In this document: positions 37,140-48,019 of the stretch, piece after piece
Layout of the letters: the number at the start of each line of letters is the position of its first letter
Numbering within the stretch: the stretch's first letter is position 1
The notes under the pieces: generated by a model
Seen by the model: the letters and a program-made list of their open reading frames with translations, nothing else
Database searches by the model: none
Told to the model about the DNA's origin: nothing
Origin: Antedon mediterranea
Taxonomy: Eukaryota; Echinodermata; Crinoidea; Comatulida; Antedonidae
Length of the DNA stretch: 64,000 nucleotides
Assembly: GCF_964355755.1 (NCBI RefSeq)
Contig: NC_092670.1
Span: forward strand, 2,691,001 to 2,755,000
Reading direction: 5' to 3'
Position numbers and translations under genes: made by a program

Positions 37140-37620
37140 GATTGACTTATATAGTTATTTGGTTTAACAGAAATGTGATTTAACATTTTTCTTAAAATTA
37201 AATTTGTTTTCTATTTGCTGAATGGAATGAGGTAGGTTATTCCATGCCTTTATGCCTGTATAATAAAACGTTTTAGATATTTGACTATCAGATTTAGGAA
37301 CTGAAAAACCATTGACACTACTTCTAGTCATATAATGGTGGTTAGATGAAACTCTTTTAAACTTTTCAGTCAAATAAGGTACTGATTTTCCATAAAAAAT
37401 CTTATGAACATGATTAAGTTTGAGTTGGCAAATTCTATCCTCTAGACATAATTGACCGATTTGGTTCAGTTCGTCTTTACCAATATGTGCACGATTATTT
37501 TTATTTAATATAAACCTAGCAACTTTATTTTGAGTGGTTTGAAGTCTTTGTTTAAGTTTTTTAGAAACACCTGAAAACCAGGTGTATAATTAACTAATCC
37601 ATTTGCTAATTGTTGTTTAA
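37140..37620 (-). pseudogene. Non-LTR retrotransposon fragment
   Basis: The minus strand reads FYYTGIKAWNNLPHSIQQIE and NFKKNVKSHF, the typical C-terminal end of LINE reverse transcriptase proteins, preceded in other frames by QQLANGLVNYTPGFQVF. Several frameshifts and stops show a decayed copy. Confidence 0.75.
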
Positions 37621-37768
37621 ATGTCAGAATATACATACTACTTTCACAAATGTTATATGCGACAAACAACCAGTAGTAGTAAAACCTACTGATCATAAAA
37701 TTAAGAAATAAAAATGAGATGCAAAACAAATTGTTTTCAGAATGAATCAATAAAACAATTCCACATAC

Positions 37769-37801
37769 CTGTCGTGTTGTACCAACATTTATCATGTTGC
37801 A
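37769..37801 (-). CDS. Possible 33-bp exon
   Basis: A strong donor CGACAG|GTATGT follows an AG 33 bases upstream. Reads either phase 0 (CNMINVGTTRQ) or phase 1 (QHDKCWYNTT). Neither gives a fully consistent path from the phase-1 DED exon to the phase-0 exon at 36589, so its status is open. Confidence 0.25.
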
Positions 37802-38081
37802 CTAGTTTGGTGCTTCACTGACTTGGACTACTTGAGGATAATAAAAAAATAGATGTACACATTTTTTCATTGTTATTGAATTATGAAAAATATGTATACT
37901 TAATAAATTGAAGAAGTAAATGTTAGGCCACACATTATTGTTTAAGACAAAGACACTATGAGTTGCAACTTTGTTCAATGTGGTTATTAAAAAAATTAGG
38001 TGCATCATCAATGTGACTGTATTAAAAATATTACAGATGTTGAGTCTATGGCAACATAGATTATGTTAATGTCATGAATAC

Positions 38082-38594
38082 CTTTTATTAGAACTTGCAA
38101 AGGTCCTGTAAGTTCTAGGCGCTTCATTTTCCCAATGAATGGTTGCATATTTTCCTCACAGATTATATTTCTTTCTTCAAGGTCCATAATCAAATGCCAT
38201 TTATCCTCATAATCCTGTTCTGCCCTATTAAAATGCGAATTTATTGTTTTCACATTCTTTTTGGTCAGCTTATCACCAAACTTGATCAACATCAGTCTGT
38301 GATCAGTGAATTTTGTAATGGTAATATCTTTCACATTTGTGAATGCTCCAATTTCTTCTTGAATGTCCTTTGCCAATCCAAATTGTTCTGTTGCTTTTAT
38401 AGTGTCATAAAACAAACTGAAGTCACATTTTGTCAGCTTTTGTTTGTCCATTAAGAAAAGTAGTAGCTGAGTTGTGTTATCTGCTTCATCTAACTCACCA
38501 GTTGACAGGAGGTCTTTATACAAAAGTTTCAGCTTATTAAGATAATGCCGATGATCATACCACTGTGAAAATCTATCTTTAATCAGTTCAAAGT
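38082..38594 (-). CDS. ROCO gene exon: tandem DED-like
   Basis: 513 bp, phase 1-1; acceptor TATTTTTGTAG| at 38597-38595 and donor AAAAG|GTATTC at 38081. Two death-fold units: the first has HYLNKLKLLYKDLLSTGELD, then TQLLLFLMDKQKLTKCDFSL; the second RLMLIKFGDKLTKKNV, then WHLIMDLEERNIICEENMQP. The arrangement parallels 2562-3110, including the W-x-x-I-x-x-LE segment in the second unit. A symmetric phase-1 exon is suited to exon shuffling. The fold is assigned by pattern only. Confidence 0.75.
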
Positions 38595-38689
38595 CTACAA
38601 AAATAAAAAAAACAGAAATATAAAAAATAATGATACCGTTACAGTACAGTTGAATAAAACTTTGAGTAATATTAGAATAATATAAAAGA

Positions 38690-39600
38690 ATTAATATCTA
38701 TATTATAAGTGAGAGTGTTTGTTCGTTATACAAATTTTTGTTACTGCACGTAACCTTACATGTGGGGTATTGCAATTGTACCGGGAAGGCTCTAAACTAT
38801 ATTTCAAAAAGTCCGGGATTGGATGGGAGAGGGGGTTTGGGGGATAGGGTGTGGGAGTTGGGGTTCAGAAGATAGTGGGAATTTTGCTTAGGCTAGGGGT
38901 AGTAGGCTATCACATTGATCAGAATTGTGGTGGGAAAATGTATTTTTATTATCCCTGGGAAGGGGCTGGGAGTTTGGGGTGTGGGCCTATCACCATGACC
39001 GAAACTGTATTGGAATTGGAAATGTTTTAAACTACATTTGAAAACTGCCACTGAGGGATTATGGGTTGGGAGTGATGGCTAACATAATTTGTACTGGAAC
39101 CGTCCTAAACACATCACCCAGTATCTGGGGTGTGTTTGGAGGGGGGGGGGGGGGCAATTAGGAGCGAAAATACTGGCGTAATGAAGTAGCCTATTTGATT
39201 GGAATTGTACTAGGAAAAGTTACTATATTTGAACTGTCCAGGGGAGGAGTTAAGGTTTGTTGATTGTGGCTGGGATGGTGAGAGGAGAAAGAAGGCTGGG
39301 GGACCGCAGTATCTAAATTAGATATGTTAATTATCAGCTAATATGACACCTATTCATTTACACAGATTACAATGTACTTAACCCATAGGCCTATCATAGC
39401 TATGTATACCCCTCTCAATTTGAAGCTAAAGTTGAATTGAATTTGTCCGTCAGTGGGAAGAATTTGTTTTTAACAATGAGTGTGGGGTGTTATTGAAGAC
39501 AGGTAGAGGTTGGTGAGTATTGGGAGATACTGGCGTTGGCTTTAAGTACTGAGAAGGCTTTAAACTAATTTGGGGTGGGTATAATTGCTAGTGATTAATA
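38690..39600. repeat. Dispersed repeat family R3, copy 1 (contains empty sites)
   Basis: Shares TATCTATATTATAAGTGAGA, GTACTGGGAAGG-type phrases, GCCACTGAGG, and GAGGAGAAAGAAGGCTGGGG with 53165-53724 plus 58316-58590. At 39249-39270 it reads GTTAAGGTTTGTTGATTGTGG without interruption, which is the empty site for two insertions in the other copy. Confidence 0.8.
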
Positions 39601-39725
39601 TAATCATCAATCCTTCAGCTTTTATTTCATGATTTCATTTATTTATCACCAATACAATATAATGTTTTAGAATGCCATAAAAAAATGTATACTGCCATCA
39701 AAAACCCTATTAACAACTAATTTAC

Positions 39726-39755
39726 CTTCATCTTGCAGCTGTTGAGTTACAGGAG
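39726..39755 (-). CDS. ROCO gene micro-exon
   Basis: 30 bp, phase 1-1; acceptor TTTTTATAG| and donor GAAG|GTAAAT. Encodes PVTQQLQDE between two split codons, joining GDVQ of the previous exon to the DED exon in frame. Supported only by splice signals and phase. Confidence 0.55.
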
Positions 39756-39976
39756 CTATAAAAATAAAAAGATATTTACAAAATCTACTCTGCAGATATG
39801 ATGATTTACTATGTAACATCTAATGTTGTACCAATTTCCTATGTTTGAATTTACAGTTAAAGAATTTTGTTTTGGAAATTTACTCTGAATTGCAATTCAC
39901 CTGTTTAAATCATTTTCAACCAAGCTCTAAATAATTTATTAAATAGCTTTATTGATTATATTCATTTCAAGCTTAA

Positions 39977-40413
39977 AGGAAAACTTTACCGAGGACCATA
40001 TTTTAACAACGTGTTAGGGATGTACATGTGACTTCAGAACCATCGCGAGATTAAGGATATCGCCGTACGCGCTCGCCGTACAGCCGTCGCCGTAAATTGC
40101 TTTGACGTCACAGGTGCATCGCAAAATTTACATCATGAGTTTTCTGGCAAAGTTTGGCAAATCGCGAAAATTTCTATTAAACACACTTTGTAAATAAATC
40201 GTAAAAAATATAAATGTTGATTTTTTGATTGTTTCTTTTGCTTATCTGGACTCATTAAAAAGATTTTGCGATGCACCTGTGACGTCACAGCATTTTACGG
40301 CGGTGGCTGTACGGCGAGCACATGCGGCGATATCCTTAATCTCGCGATGGTTCTGAAATCATATGTACATCCCTAATACGTTGTTAAAATATGATCCTCA
40401 GTCAAGTTGTCCT
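39977..40413. mobile_element. TTAA-flanked foldback MITE
   Basis: AGGAAAACTT... and its inverse ...GTTGTCCT are flanked by TTAA on both sides (39973-39976, 40414-40417). Arms of about 170 bp share ATATTTTAACAACGT, ATCGCGAGATTAAGGATATC and GACGTCACAGGTGCATCGCA. A TTAA duplication points to a piggyBac- or Kolobok-type transposase in trans. Confidence 0.8.
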
Positions 40414-40666
40414 TTAATTGTACATATTTCTTAATCTTTTATAATGCGTTATTACTCCTATAAACAACAACAAAAAACAATACATTTACTAATAATTGTC
40501 TTACTCTTATCAATAATTGCCACAAAGACAAGAAATACATTTACCTTGTACATCGCCAAACCGTTCACGATAACGTGTCACATCCATTTTCTTTCTTCCA
40601 CAAGGTAAATAATCTTTGTCAAACTTGCTAATAGGATGCATATGAGCTTTTTGACAACACACACAA

Positions 40667-43600
40667 TAGCAGGGTAACTTAGCACTTTTTTTGTGCACTT
40701 TGTGACAAAAGCACCAAATTTGGCACAAACCTTCTTTAGGGTATATCTAACAATCCTAGAAGGGGTGCCCAAAAATCGGAACAATTTAACGATGTCATTT
40801 GGACCACGCCCTTTTTTTAGTATTACGTAATTAGGTGAAAACTTAAATCTTCGTGTATACATACCGAGTTTGGTATCAAATTAAAACTCATGACATGTAC
40901 ATTGCAATACACACATAAAAAATATGATTTCTCTTCAGACGGAATATATAGGTCAAATAATGTAATTTTCTGTCATATTGAAGGGTATTTCAATCAAAAC
41001 GTGCCAATATTGTGCTATGTTATGAACATTGTAGTTATAAGAACAACAACATTCATTTTTGTAATAGTACTAATATATATTTATCCTGTACCAGTTACTT
41101 TCCTTTAACATAATATTAGGAACCACTGAAAAAAAGTATATAAAACATATACTGTATCAAACTTGGCTCAATAACCACTGGACTATTAGTAAACCGACAA
41201 AAGATCATTTGACTGACAATTATAGCGTTAGCATCCATAACAATACATGGAGGTGATTATCAACTTTACTTTTATGAAATTATTTATCTGGAAACAAACA
41301 CTTATAATGGTACAGAGTTGCTAGATGACAGTTCCATGGCATGGGTAACAAGACCAGTGCACTGCTGAACGGCACTTCCCTGAGCAAAAAGGCAACTTTT
41401 TGCAGCCACACTTTAGCAATTCCCTACATGCCTTGGATGCTTCAGGTAGTATTGTCCAGACTGGTGTCCATGTACTGCCGGTTTTAGTCCAACCAAAGTC
41501 TTCTGGTGATGGAGCATTCTGCTGTGGCTGTAGACTGGTGGTCCAAATGCTTGTTTGGTATATGGATCGGTTGGAATGCTGTAAAAGTGCATCCTGCAAT
41601 AAAAAATTTAAAGATTGGTGTTACCTTTTAATGAAAGAAAAACATAAACCTGATAATAAATTATTAAACGACAATTGACAATTATATGGAAGCTCCCCTT
41701 ACCTGTGTAGGAGGAATGTTGTCCATTGTCCGTGCCTTTCTTGAAAAAAGATCTTGTCTTAGCTTAGTAACACTTCTTAAAGTACTTGTCTTGTCGTATA
41801 GATGACATGTAAACTCCTCTAGCAACTGGAATTGAGATGAGTTGACTCCTAGAGATTTGAAAGGGTGATGTGCCATGAAAAGAAAGGCTTCTGTGACTGC
41901 TGGAAATGAGTTCCACGTCTCCCATGCGGAGTGTTTGCTTTTCTGAAGAACTGGGATGTAGTATCGGACCCAGTAAATGCATGAAAAACTGGCAGCCCTC
42001 TTGACTTATCCTCTCCTAGGTTATGGCAGATGGTATTTATATTAAAATAATTGGAAGTGCTTACCCATGCCAAATGCGACCCAGATACACGTACCAGGAT
42101 AACAGGCTATTAGATTGCAGAAAATACCAACCAGGATAACAATGACATCAGTATCAACTGTACGCACCAAAATAACCCTGCTACCTTTCTTTAAGGCATC
42201 ATCAATGTGAATGCACATCCTGGAGTCGGCCTCTTCATGGTCGCAGATTGACATAGGTTGAGTAGATGTCAACATACAACAGACTCGCCTACAGGACATA
42301 TCAAGCATTACTTACTAATTTAATATGCCTTTTTAATTAATTATTGGTATGAAACTGTATAAGTAAATTAATCGTTTGGTTACAAACAAAATAAATTTGT
42401 ATGTATCACAATAAAACGTACCTGATGTAATGTAAACTTCTTTGCAGTCAGAGTAATCTTGGGTAGACACCTTTGTAGTTAAAAAGTTAAATAACTCCTC
42501 TTTATTTACTGGATCTTTCAGAAAGTCTGGAAAATTCCCTGGAATCTTTGTTTGTCCCCCAACTTTCCTCCTGACCCCTTTTCCTCTTTTTTCTTCTGTA
42601 GACTGCTTAAGACTATCTGTTCTGTAAGTGTCCCACACTATATCAATTCTGTCACTATTCTGCAGCTGCTGTCTGGTCCACGGTAGAAAGACCTGTCATA
42701 CAAATGATACAAGAATAACGATCCGCATATAGAAATGACCAATTATGTGGTGGTTAAACAATAGATACAATCCTGAATGCAAAGAAATGTACTCACCTTA
42801 TCACCGTAGTCATCAAATGTAAATGCATGGTTGCTGGAAAGAGCATGGACAATAGCAGCTCCGTCAAACCCCTTTACGTCAAAATATGTAGGAGGTTCAG
42901 GCTGGCCTTCAGTCTCCAAATGCTGTAGCAACTCAGACTTCTTAGTTGGTAGTCAAAGCTTTCCATTTACTGCCAAAGAGGGTGGCCATGGCTGGTTTTC
43001 ATGCATGAAGAAGTCTTCCAAATCTCCATCACGAGATTGACTTGCAATATACAGTCGACTGAATAGGCTGCAGTCACTTTTTAAACTCTTAACTTGTTGC
43101 TTTGTTTTGGACACTGATTTTGACCATGGTGTGTTGAACAACGGCAGCTTATTCTGTTTGATGGCTTGTTGAATTGCAACACTTCTGTCGAGAATAACTT
43201 CCTTGAAATATTTTTGGTACTGGGTAGTACCTACATCCTGAATTGTACGAACTGTCACTACTGCACTTTCATTGGCACAATCTCGAGCATCCAAGACCAG
43301 AAGTTCTGAACAATTATCGAGGAATGGGTTGCCTGCATTGCTCAGGGAACTGCAAGTGTCGTTCAGCAGGTCTTTCTTGCACTGGTCTTTGTTACCCATG
43401 CCGTGGAACTTGTTCGTCATCTAGCAACTCTGTACCATTATAAGTGTTACTGTTTGTTTCTAAATAAATAATTTCATAAAAATAAAGTTGATAATCACCT
43501 CCATGTATTGTTATGGATGATAACGCCATAATTGTCAGTCAAATGGTCTTTTGTCTGTTTACTTAGTCCAGTGATTATTGAGCCAAGTTTGATACAGTAT

Positions 43601-44092
43601 ATGTTTTATATACTTTTTTTCAGTGGTTCCTAATATTATGTTAAAGGAAAGTAACTGATACAGGATAAATATTATATTAGTATTACAAAAATGAATGTTG
43701 TTGTTCTTATAACTACAATGTTCATAACATAGCCCAATATTGGCGCGTTTTGATTGAAATCACCTTCAATATGACAGAAAATTACATTATTTGACCTATA
43801 TATTCCGTCTGAAGAGAAATCATATATTTTTTATGTGTGTATTGCAATGTACATGTCATGAGTTTTAATTTGATACCAAACTTGGTATGTATACACGAAG
43901 ATTTAAGGTTTCACCTAATTACGTAATACGAAAAAAAGGGCGTGGTCCAAATGACGTCGTTAAATTGTTCCGATTTTTGGGCACCCCTTCTAGGATTGTT
44001 AGATATACACTAAAGAAGGTTTGTGCCAAATTTGGTGCTTTTGTCACAAAATGCACAATCTTCATAAAAAATGGAAGTTAGCAACCCTGCTA
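40667..44092 (-). mobile_element. DNA transposon with ~665-bp terminal inverted repeats and FEN1/PIN-like protein gene
   Basis: Ends TAGCAGGG and CCCTGCTA; the inverted arms run 40667-41331 and 43422-44092. CAA (40664-40666, 44093-44095) is the likely target duplication, supported by the restored host exon. Between the arms is a minus-strand intron-containing gene. I cannot name the superfamily; related proteins are, from memory, multi-copy in cnidarians, fish and echinoderms. Stops and frameshifts show this copy is no longer coding-competent. Confidence 0.85.
41321..43420 (-). pseudogene. Transposon protein with FEN1/PIN-like acidic motif order
   Basis: Starts at the edge of one inverted arm (ATG at 43420) and stops at the edge of the other. 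Motifs in order: FDVKGFDGAAIVHAL, WDTYRTDSLK, GVRRKVGG, CDHEEADSRMCIH, RTVDTDVIV, GLPVFHAFTGSDTT, LFSRKARTMDNIPPT, SPEDFGWTKTG, then a Cys-rich tail (CGCKK, CSGKC). The spacing of Asp/Glu in FDG, WD, EEAD, DTD and GSD resembles FEN1/XPG-type nucleases. Introns are evident at GDK|GTGAGT and ITSG|GTACG. An in-frame TGA after SLAVNGKL and at least two frameshifts (about 42050 and 41900) mark it as broken. Confidence 0.8.
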
Positions 44093-44354
44093 CAAGGGAT
44101 GCACATCCTTACTTCAAGACCCCTTGCTCCACTCTGACTGAACACTTTTAATTCCTCTTGAAGGAAACGAAGCACCTAAGAAATAGTATACAGTATTAAG
44201 CTATACAGTCACAATAAAATATAAAATAACCATTCTCGAGTCAATCAGCTGATGAGAAGATTATTTTCATTTTCAAATTTTTGTAAAAAAAATGGAATTC
44301 CAATCAGTATCATAGGTAATGTTGTGTAAATCAGTTTCATATCTACTAGCCTAC

Positions 44355-44441
44355 CTTCTTACACACATCAGGTAGTGGGTCATTGTCTTCTGTACGTTGG
44401 CGTTTTGAACGATTGACACTCTCTGTTCTCACTATTGTTGT
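44355..44441 (-). CDS. ROCO gene exon: basic linker
   Basis: 87 bp, phase 0-0; acceptor TTATTGTAG| and donor AAGAAG|GTAGGC. Reads TTIVRTESVNRSKRQRTEDN and ends PLPDVCKK. The charged composition suggests a solvent-exposed linker after COR. Confidence 0.7.
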
Positions 44442-45821
44442 CTACAATAAACAAATGATAAATGATAAATGATAGTTGGCACACTATATTTTCTTTGAAA
44501 TTTATCTACTGTATAGCTGTTTATTTCACTTGTGAAAAGTACACAGCAAACCACTGTGCAAGTTCTTTATTCAGACATGATGATGGTGGTTTGTGGGGAT
44601 GCCCCAGTGTTCATGGAGTGTATGATATGAAGAGGGTGTGTTCATTGAATTTTCAATTTTTAAGTTGTTTCTTGCTCTCTTCAAGTAAGCCTAGTGGTGA
44701 CAACCAAAACCACTGTTGTAATTTCCAAAAACCTAAAAAGCATTTTGAGCTATTCAATACTAATTCTTCACTGTAAATCTCGCATAAATTTTAAAAATCT
44801 CACACTACAACCTTTAGACTTGCCCCAAGTCTGTATTTATTGTCTTTTTTTTTTATTTATTTGTTTTTATTTCGACCGCGATTTTTGTCTGAAAATACAG
44901 ACTTGTGAAACACGTATAGAAATCGATTTGCAGACCGCAAACATCCGATAAGAATGACGTAGGTTATCATACCGTATTTGGCTATATGGGGCGGGCGGTA
45001 TGTAAATATGGATTTCGAATCAACCAATGATCATTTTGTTTCAAAATGAAAAAGATCGAGTACGTACAGTGCTGAATGTACGATCGAGACAACTGTTGAT
45101 GAAATATAAAATCGTGTTGCCAAGTTGTTTTGTTGATTAATTGTTCAGTCCTGGCCTAGGCCTCCTTCGTAGGGCTACTCAACTCGTACGTATGACCTGC
45201 CAATAAATAAGGTACATACCACCACCGACCGGCACACAATAGGGCTACACCACCACAAACACAGAACAGGACAGGGTTTGGGTGGGAATTATAAAATCAA
45301 ATTATCTCCGCATAATATGATCCATTCAATGTTTGATTTCGCGGAGAAGCTATGCCTATCATATCAAGACGAGTTTTCATGTTCTTGGGAAAAATCCCAT
45401 CAAATGTTTACCAGACTATTAGGCATATAAAATCATTTAGAGCCTTCAGAAACTTTCATCAATGTACCCAAGTACACATTGTCTAAACGTAGCATAGCGC
45501 ATGCGTATCATCTTAGATGTTGAGTCTTTGAAATTCTGAAATATGAATATTAAAACTGCCTGCGAGTGAGTAGCCAATCGCATGCAGCTGAAACTAGTCA
45601 ACCGGATAATTTATGCACCAAGAATTCTTGGTGTCAAACCACGTGACTTATGCGTGTTTCCCCAGACGGAGTATCCAAACTCAAGTAATACACGTATGAA
45701 ACGCCATATGTGCAAAAATATTTATATTTTTACTAATATTAAGACAAAACTCCGTCTGGAGCCCAGACTATACAAGCTTCTGCCACTAAACTTTCTATCA
45801 AGTACCAATTATAAAATTTAC
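44442..45821. other. ROCO intron
   Basis: Between COR and linker exons; no exon, RNA gene or named repeat recognised. Confidence 0.5.
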
Positions 45822-46100
45822 CTGTAACATACGACATTGCTTAATGGTAACCACATACAGAATGACTAGGTGATCTTCATCAATATTCAATTCTACATGC
45901 TCATACGATAGGCATTCAATTCCGTATTCTTCCACTTGAAATTTCTCGATGAACTTAGTTACAGCACGTTGGAAAAGATCATCTGGAAGATAGCTACCAA
46001 AATCATGAAATACAGAAATTGCACGATTTCTGTCAAATCCAGGTGGTGGTGAGGCATGTGGTTTCAAACGTGACAGAACGTAGAACATTTTTTCATTATT
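45822..46100 (-). CDS. ROCO gene exon: COR, C-terminal half
   Basis: 279 bp, phase 0-0; acceptor TTTACACAG| and donor TTACAG|GTAAAT. Reads NNEKMFYVLSRLKPH, then VFHDFGSYLPDDLFQRAVTK (the xxYLPxxLF block of COR), and ends with beta-rich DEDHLVILYVVTIKQCRMLQ. Confidence 0.88.
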
Positions 46101-46199
46101 CTGTGTAAACAAAAAATAATAATTAAAAAATACTAGTAGATCAGTAGGCTATATATAGGCTAGAAAATTGAAATATTAATATGAGTGTGGTATCAATAC

Positions 46200-46364
46200 C
46201 TTTGTATTTATTTGTTCACACACTAAACCAAACTTTTGCATGAGAGACGCAAAGAATGTTAATGTCTCATCAGAATCACAGAACTTCTGCCACAGATGTT
46301 TTAACAATCCACCTTTTAAAATGCCTCTATCCAGCTTTCTCAAAGCTGGTCTCATAGCTGGTAC
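46200..46364 (-). CDS. ROCO gene exon: COR, middle
   Basis: 165 bp, phase 0-0; donor ACAAAG|GTATTG. Reads PALRKLDRGILKGGLLKHLW then FFASLMQKFGLVCEQINTK, matching the COR pattern of a G-x-L...LW segment followed by a LMxKFGL helix. Confidence 0.88.
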
Positions 46365-46787
46365 CTATTATTTTACAAAAATAGAATATAATTAAATGTA
46401 AATTATAATTTATTAATTCAGAGTAGTAGTGACTTTAGTAGGTCTATAATAGATTCTGTTATGTTCTAAAATGTAAAATTGTCACCTCATGACCTGTAGG
46501 CTATGTTTTATTTGTCTTTATTGCAGTTCACAATATTTATGGTAAGCAGAATGACAAAGTGGATTTGTAGACTCATGTCTGCCAAAGCTACTCAGGCACA
46601 GCTGAAATAATGTATTGATCTTTGAGTTCATATGATTGTATGATGGGTACCTATATCTCAGAGAAGTTATTTCCAATCAAAATTTCAAACATTTATAAAG
46701 AAAAATTTAATTTTGAAGCGTGATATTATGTTGCTGCACGTCAGTATGCAAAACATTGTTTTGTATTGAAATGTATTTATTGCTAAC

Positions 46788-46982
46788 CATATCTTTATTG
46801 TCTATGACAGTGATGATTGTTTTAAACATGTCAACTAGTCGCATCAGATCTACAACTACTATATCTCTTAGTGCCTCATCATTTGGGTAATAGAGAATCA
46901 CGCCGATGTCATGTAAATACTCAAGCAGAACTTTGTGACTTTCTGTTACTTTACAGACTTCTTTAAGTACTTCATCTTCAAT
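46788..46982 (-). CDS. ROCO gene exon: COR core
   Basis: 195 bp, phase 0-0; acceptor TTTTTAACAG| and donor GATATG|GTTAGC. Reads IEDEVLKEVCKVTESHKVLL, EYLHDIGVILYYPNDEALRD and VVDLMRLVDMFKTIITVIDN, the LHdiG...vIl...WL-type core of the COR domain. This is the most diagnostic exon of the gene. Confidence 0.9.
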
Positions 46983-47911
46983 CTGTTAAAAAAATAGATT
47001 GATTAAAACCATATGACAATTCTAAAACAATTATAATAAAAAAACAGTTTACTATCAATTTTCAAATAGTCTTCTGGATTACAAAACCTGCTCTCAAAAC
47101 ATTGTGTACTAGTATATTTAGACTATTTACAAAACATACAGTATATATATAAAAAAATGGAAGGAATTCAAGGTAAAAGGTATTTAATCAGTAATAATAT
47201 TAAAATCAATCCAAAATATTATTGTGGATTGATTTTTAAAAAGTGTCATAGATTTAATATAGAATTCAGGCCTAGGATTTTAATGAGGAATTTTATTTTT
47301 GTGCCTTAATGCTATGTGTGATTAGGCTAATTTACTACAACGATCTGTATGCAAATTTGGTGGAATGGTTAGTAACCAGCCTTTCAAGTAATAACAATAG
47401 TTTCAGTTGACTAACAATAGAACAGCAACGCCAAAAACAAACCTCCAAAAATCCTTGACTACATATCTATCTGTATTTTCATTTTGGTAAAGGTCTTTCA
47501 ATAACTTTTGAGTAATCCTGCTAACAAACAAACAGACACATGCGGTCGACTACATAAACCTCCTTGGCGGAGGTAAATAATTGATTATGAAATACACTCG
47601 GGCAAATGTATGCTGAGGGAGCGCGTTGTCCAACACCTTGGCCCCACCATGGTTGGTGCTGAGGTAAGAAAATGTTATTATGAACCTATAGATGGCTATA
47701 AATTTACCTCTTACATCACACCACCTGTACATTTTCAGATGATTAAAAAGTAGCAATGTATACCGAAAATGGAGATCTGACTAATCAATATAGAACAAAT
47801 ACTGTAAACCTTATTTGTGAATCTTTCTTTATAAAAGAAATTGTCACATTATTAATAATTCATTCAATTATTAATATTGAACGCTATTGTCTATAAATTC
47901 TTGCACCTAAC
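46983..47911. other. ROCO intron
   Basis: AT-rich. Carries GGCCCCACCATGGTTGGTGCTGAGGT at about 47639-47664, related to the hairpin near 26585. No exon recognised. Confidence 0.5.
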
Positions 47912-48019
47912 CTCAGAAGTTGGTAAATAGATGTGTTTCTTTCTGTTGTGGATTTCTTGTTGAACTCGCAACCATTTTATTGGCAAAGTGCGGATCATTT
48001 TCTTTGACAAATCCAGTAT
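47912..48019 (-). CDS. ROCO gene exon, 3' part, COR start
   Basis: Phase-0 end at donor GAG|GTTAGG (47911). Reads ILDLSKKMIRTLPIKWLRVQ then QEIHNRKKHIYLPTSE; the PIKWL...QQEIH block is a ROCO hallmark at the start of COR. Directly upstream is the AT-rich 3' tail of the LINE, with no polypyrimidine-AG acceptor, which supports an exonic LINE insertion. The alternative is an intronic insertion with a cryptic AG. Confidence 0.7.

Larger units (their letters stand above)
40545..44175 (-). pseudogene. ROCO gene exon: Cys-rich, split by the DNA transposon
   Basis: Host pieces are 44093-44175 and 40545-40666. Removing the transposon and one copy of its CAA duplication gives 202 bp: phase 0 start at acceptor TTTCTTAG| (44178-44176), phase 1 end at donor CAAG|GTAAAT (40544), no stop. 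The pieces read VLRFLQEELKVFSQS...RMCIP and VCCQKAHMHPISKFDKDYLP plus CGRKKMDVTRYRERFGDVQ. Clustered Cys and His across the junction could form a small zinc-binding unit. The phases match the exons on both sides, so the insertion is post-functional. Confidence 0.8.
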
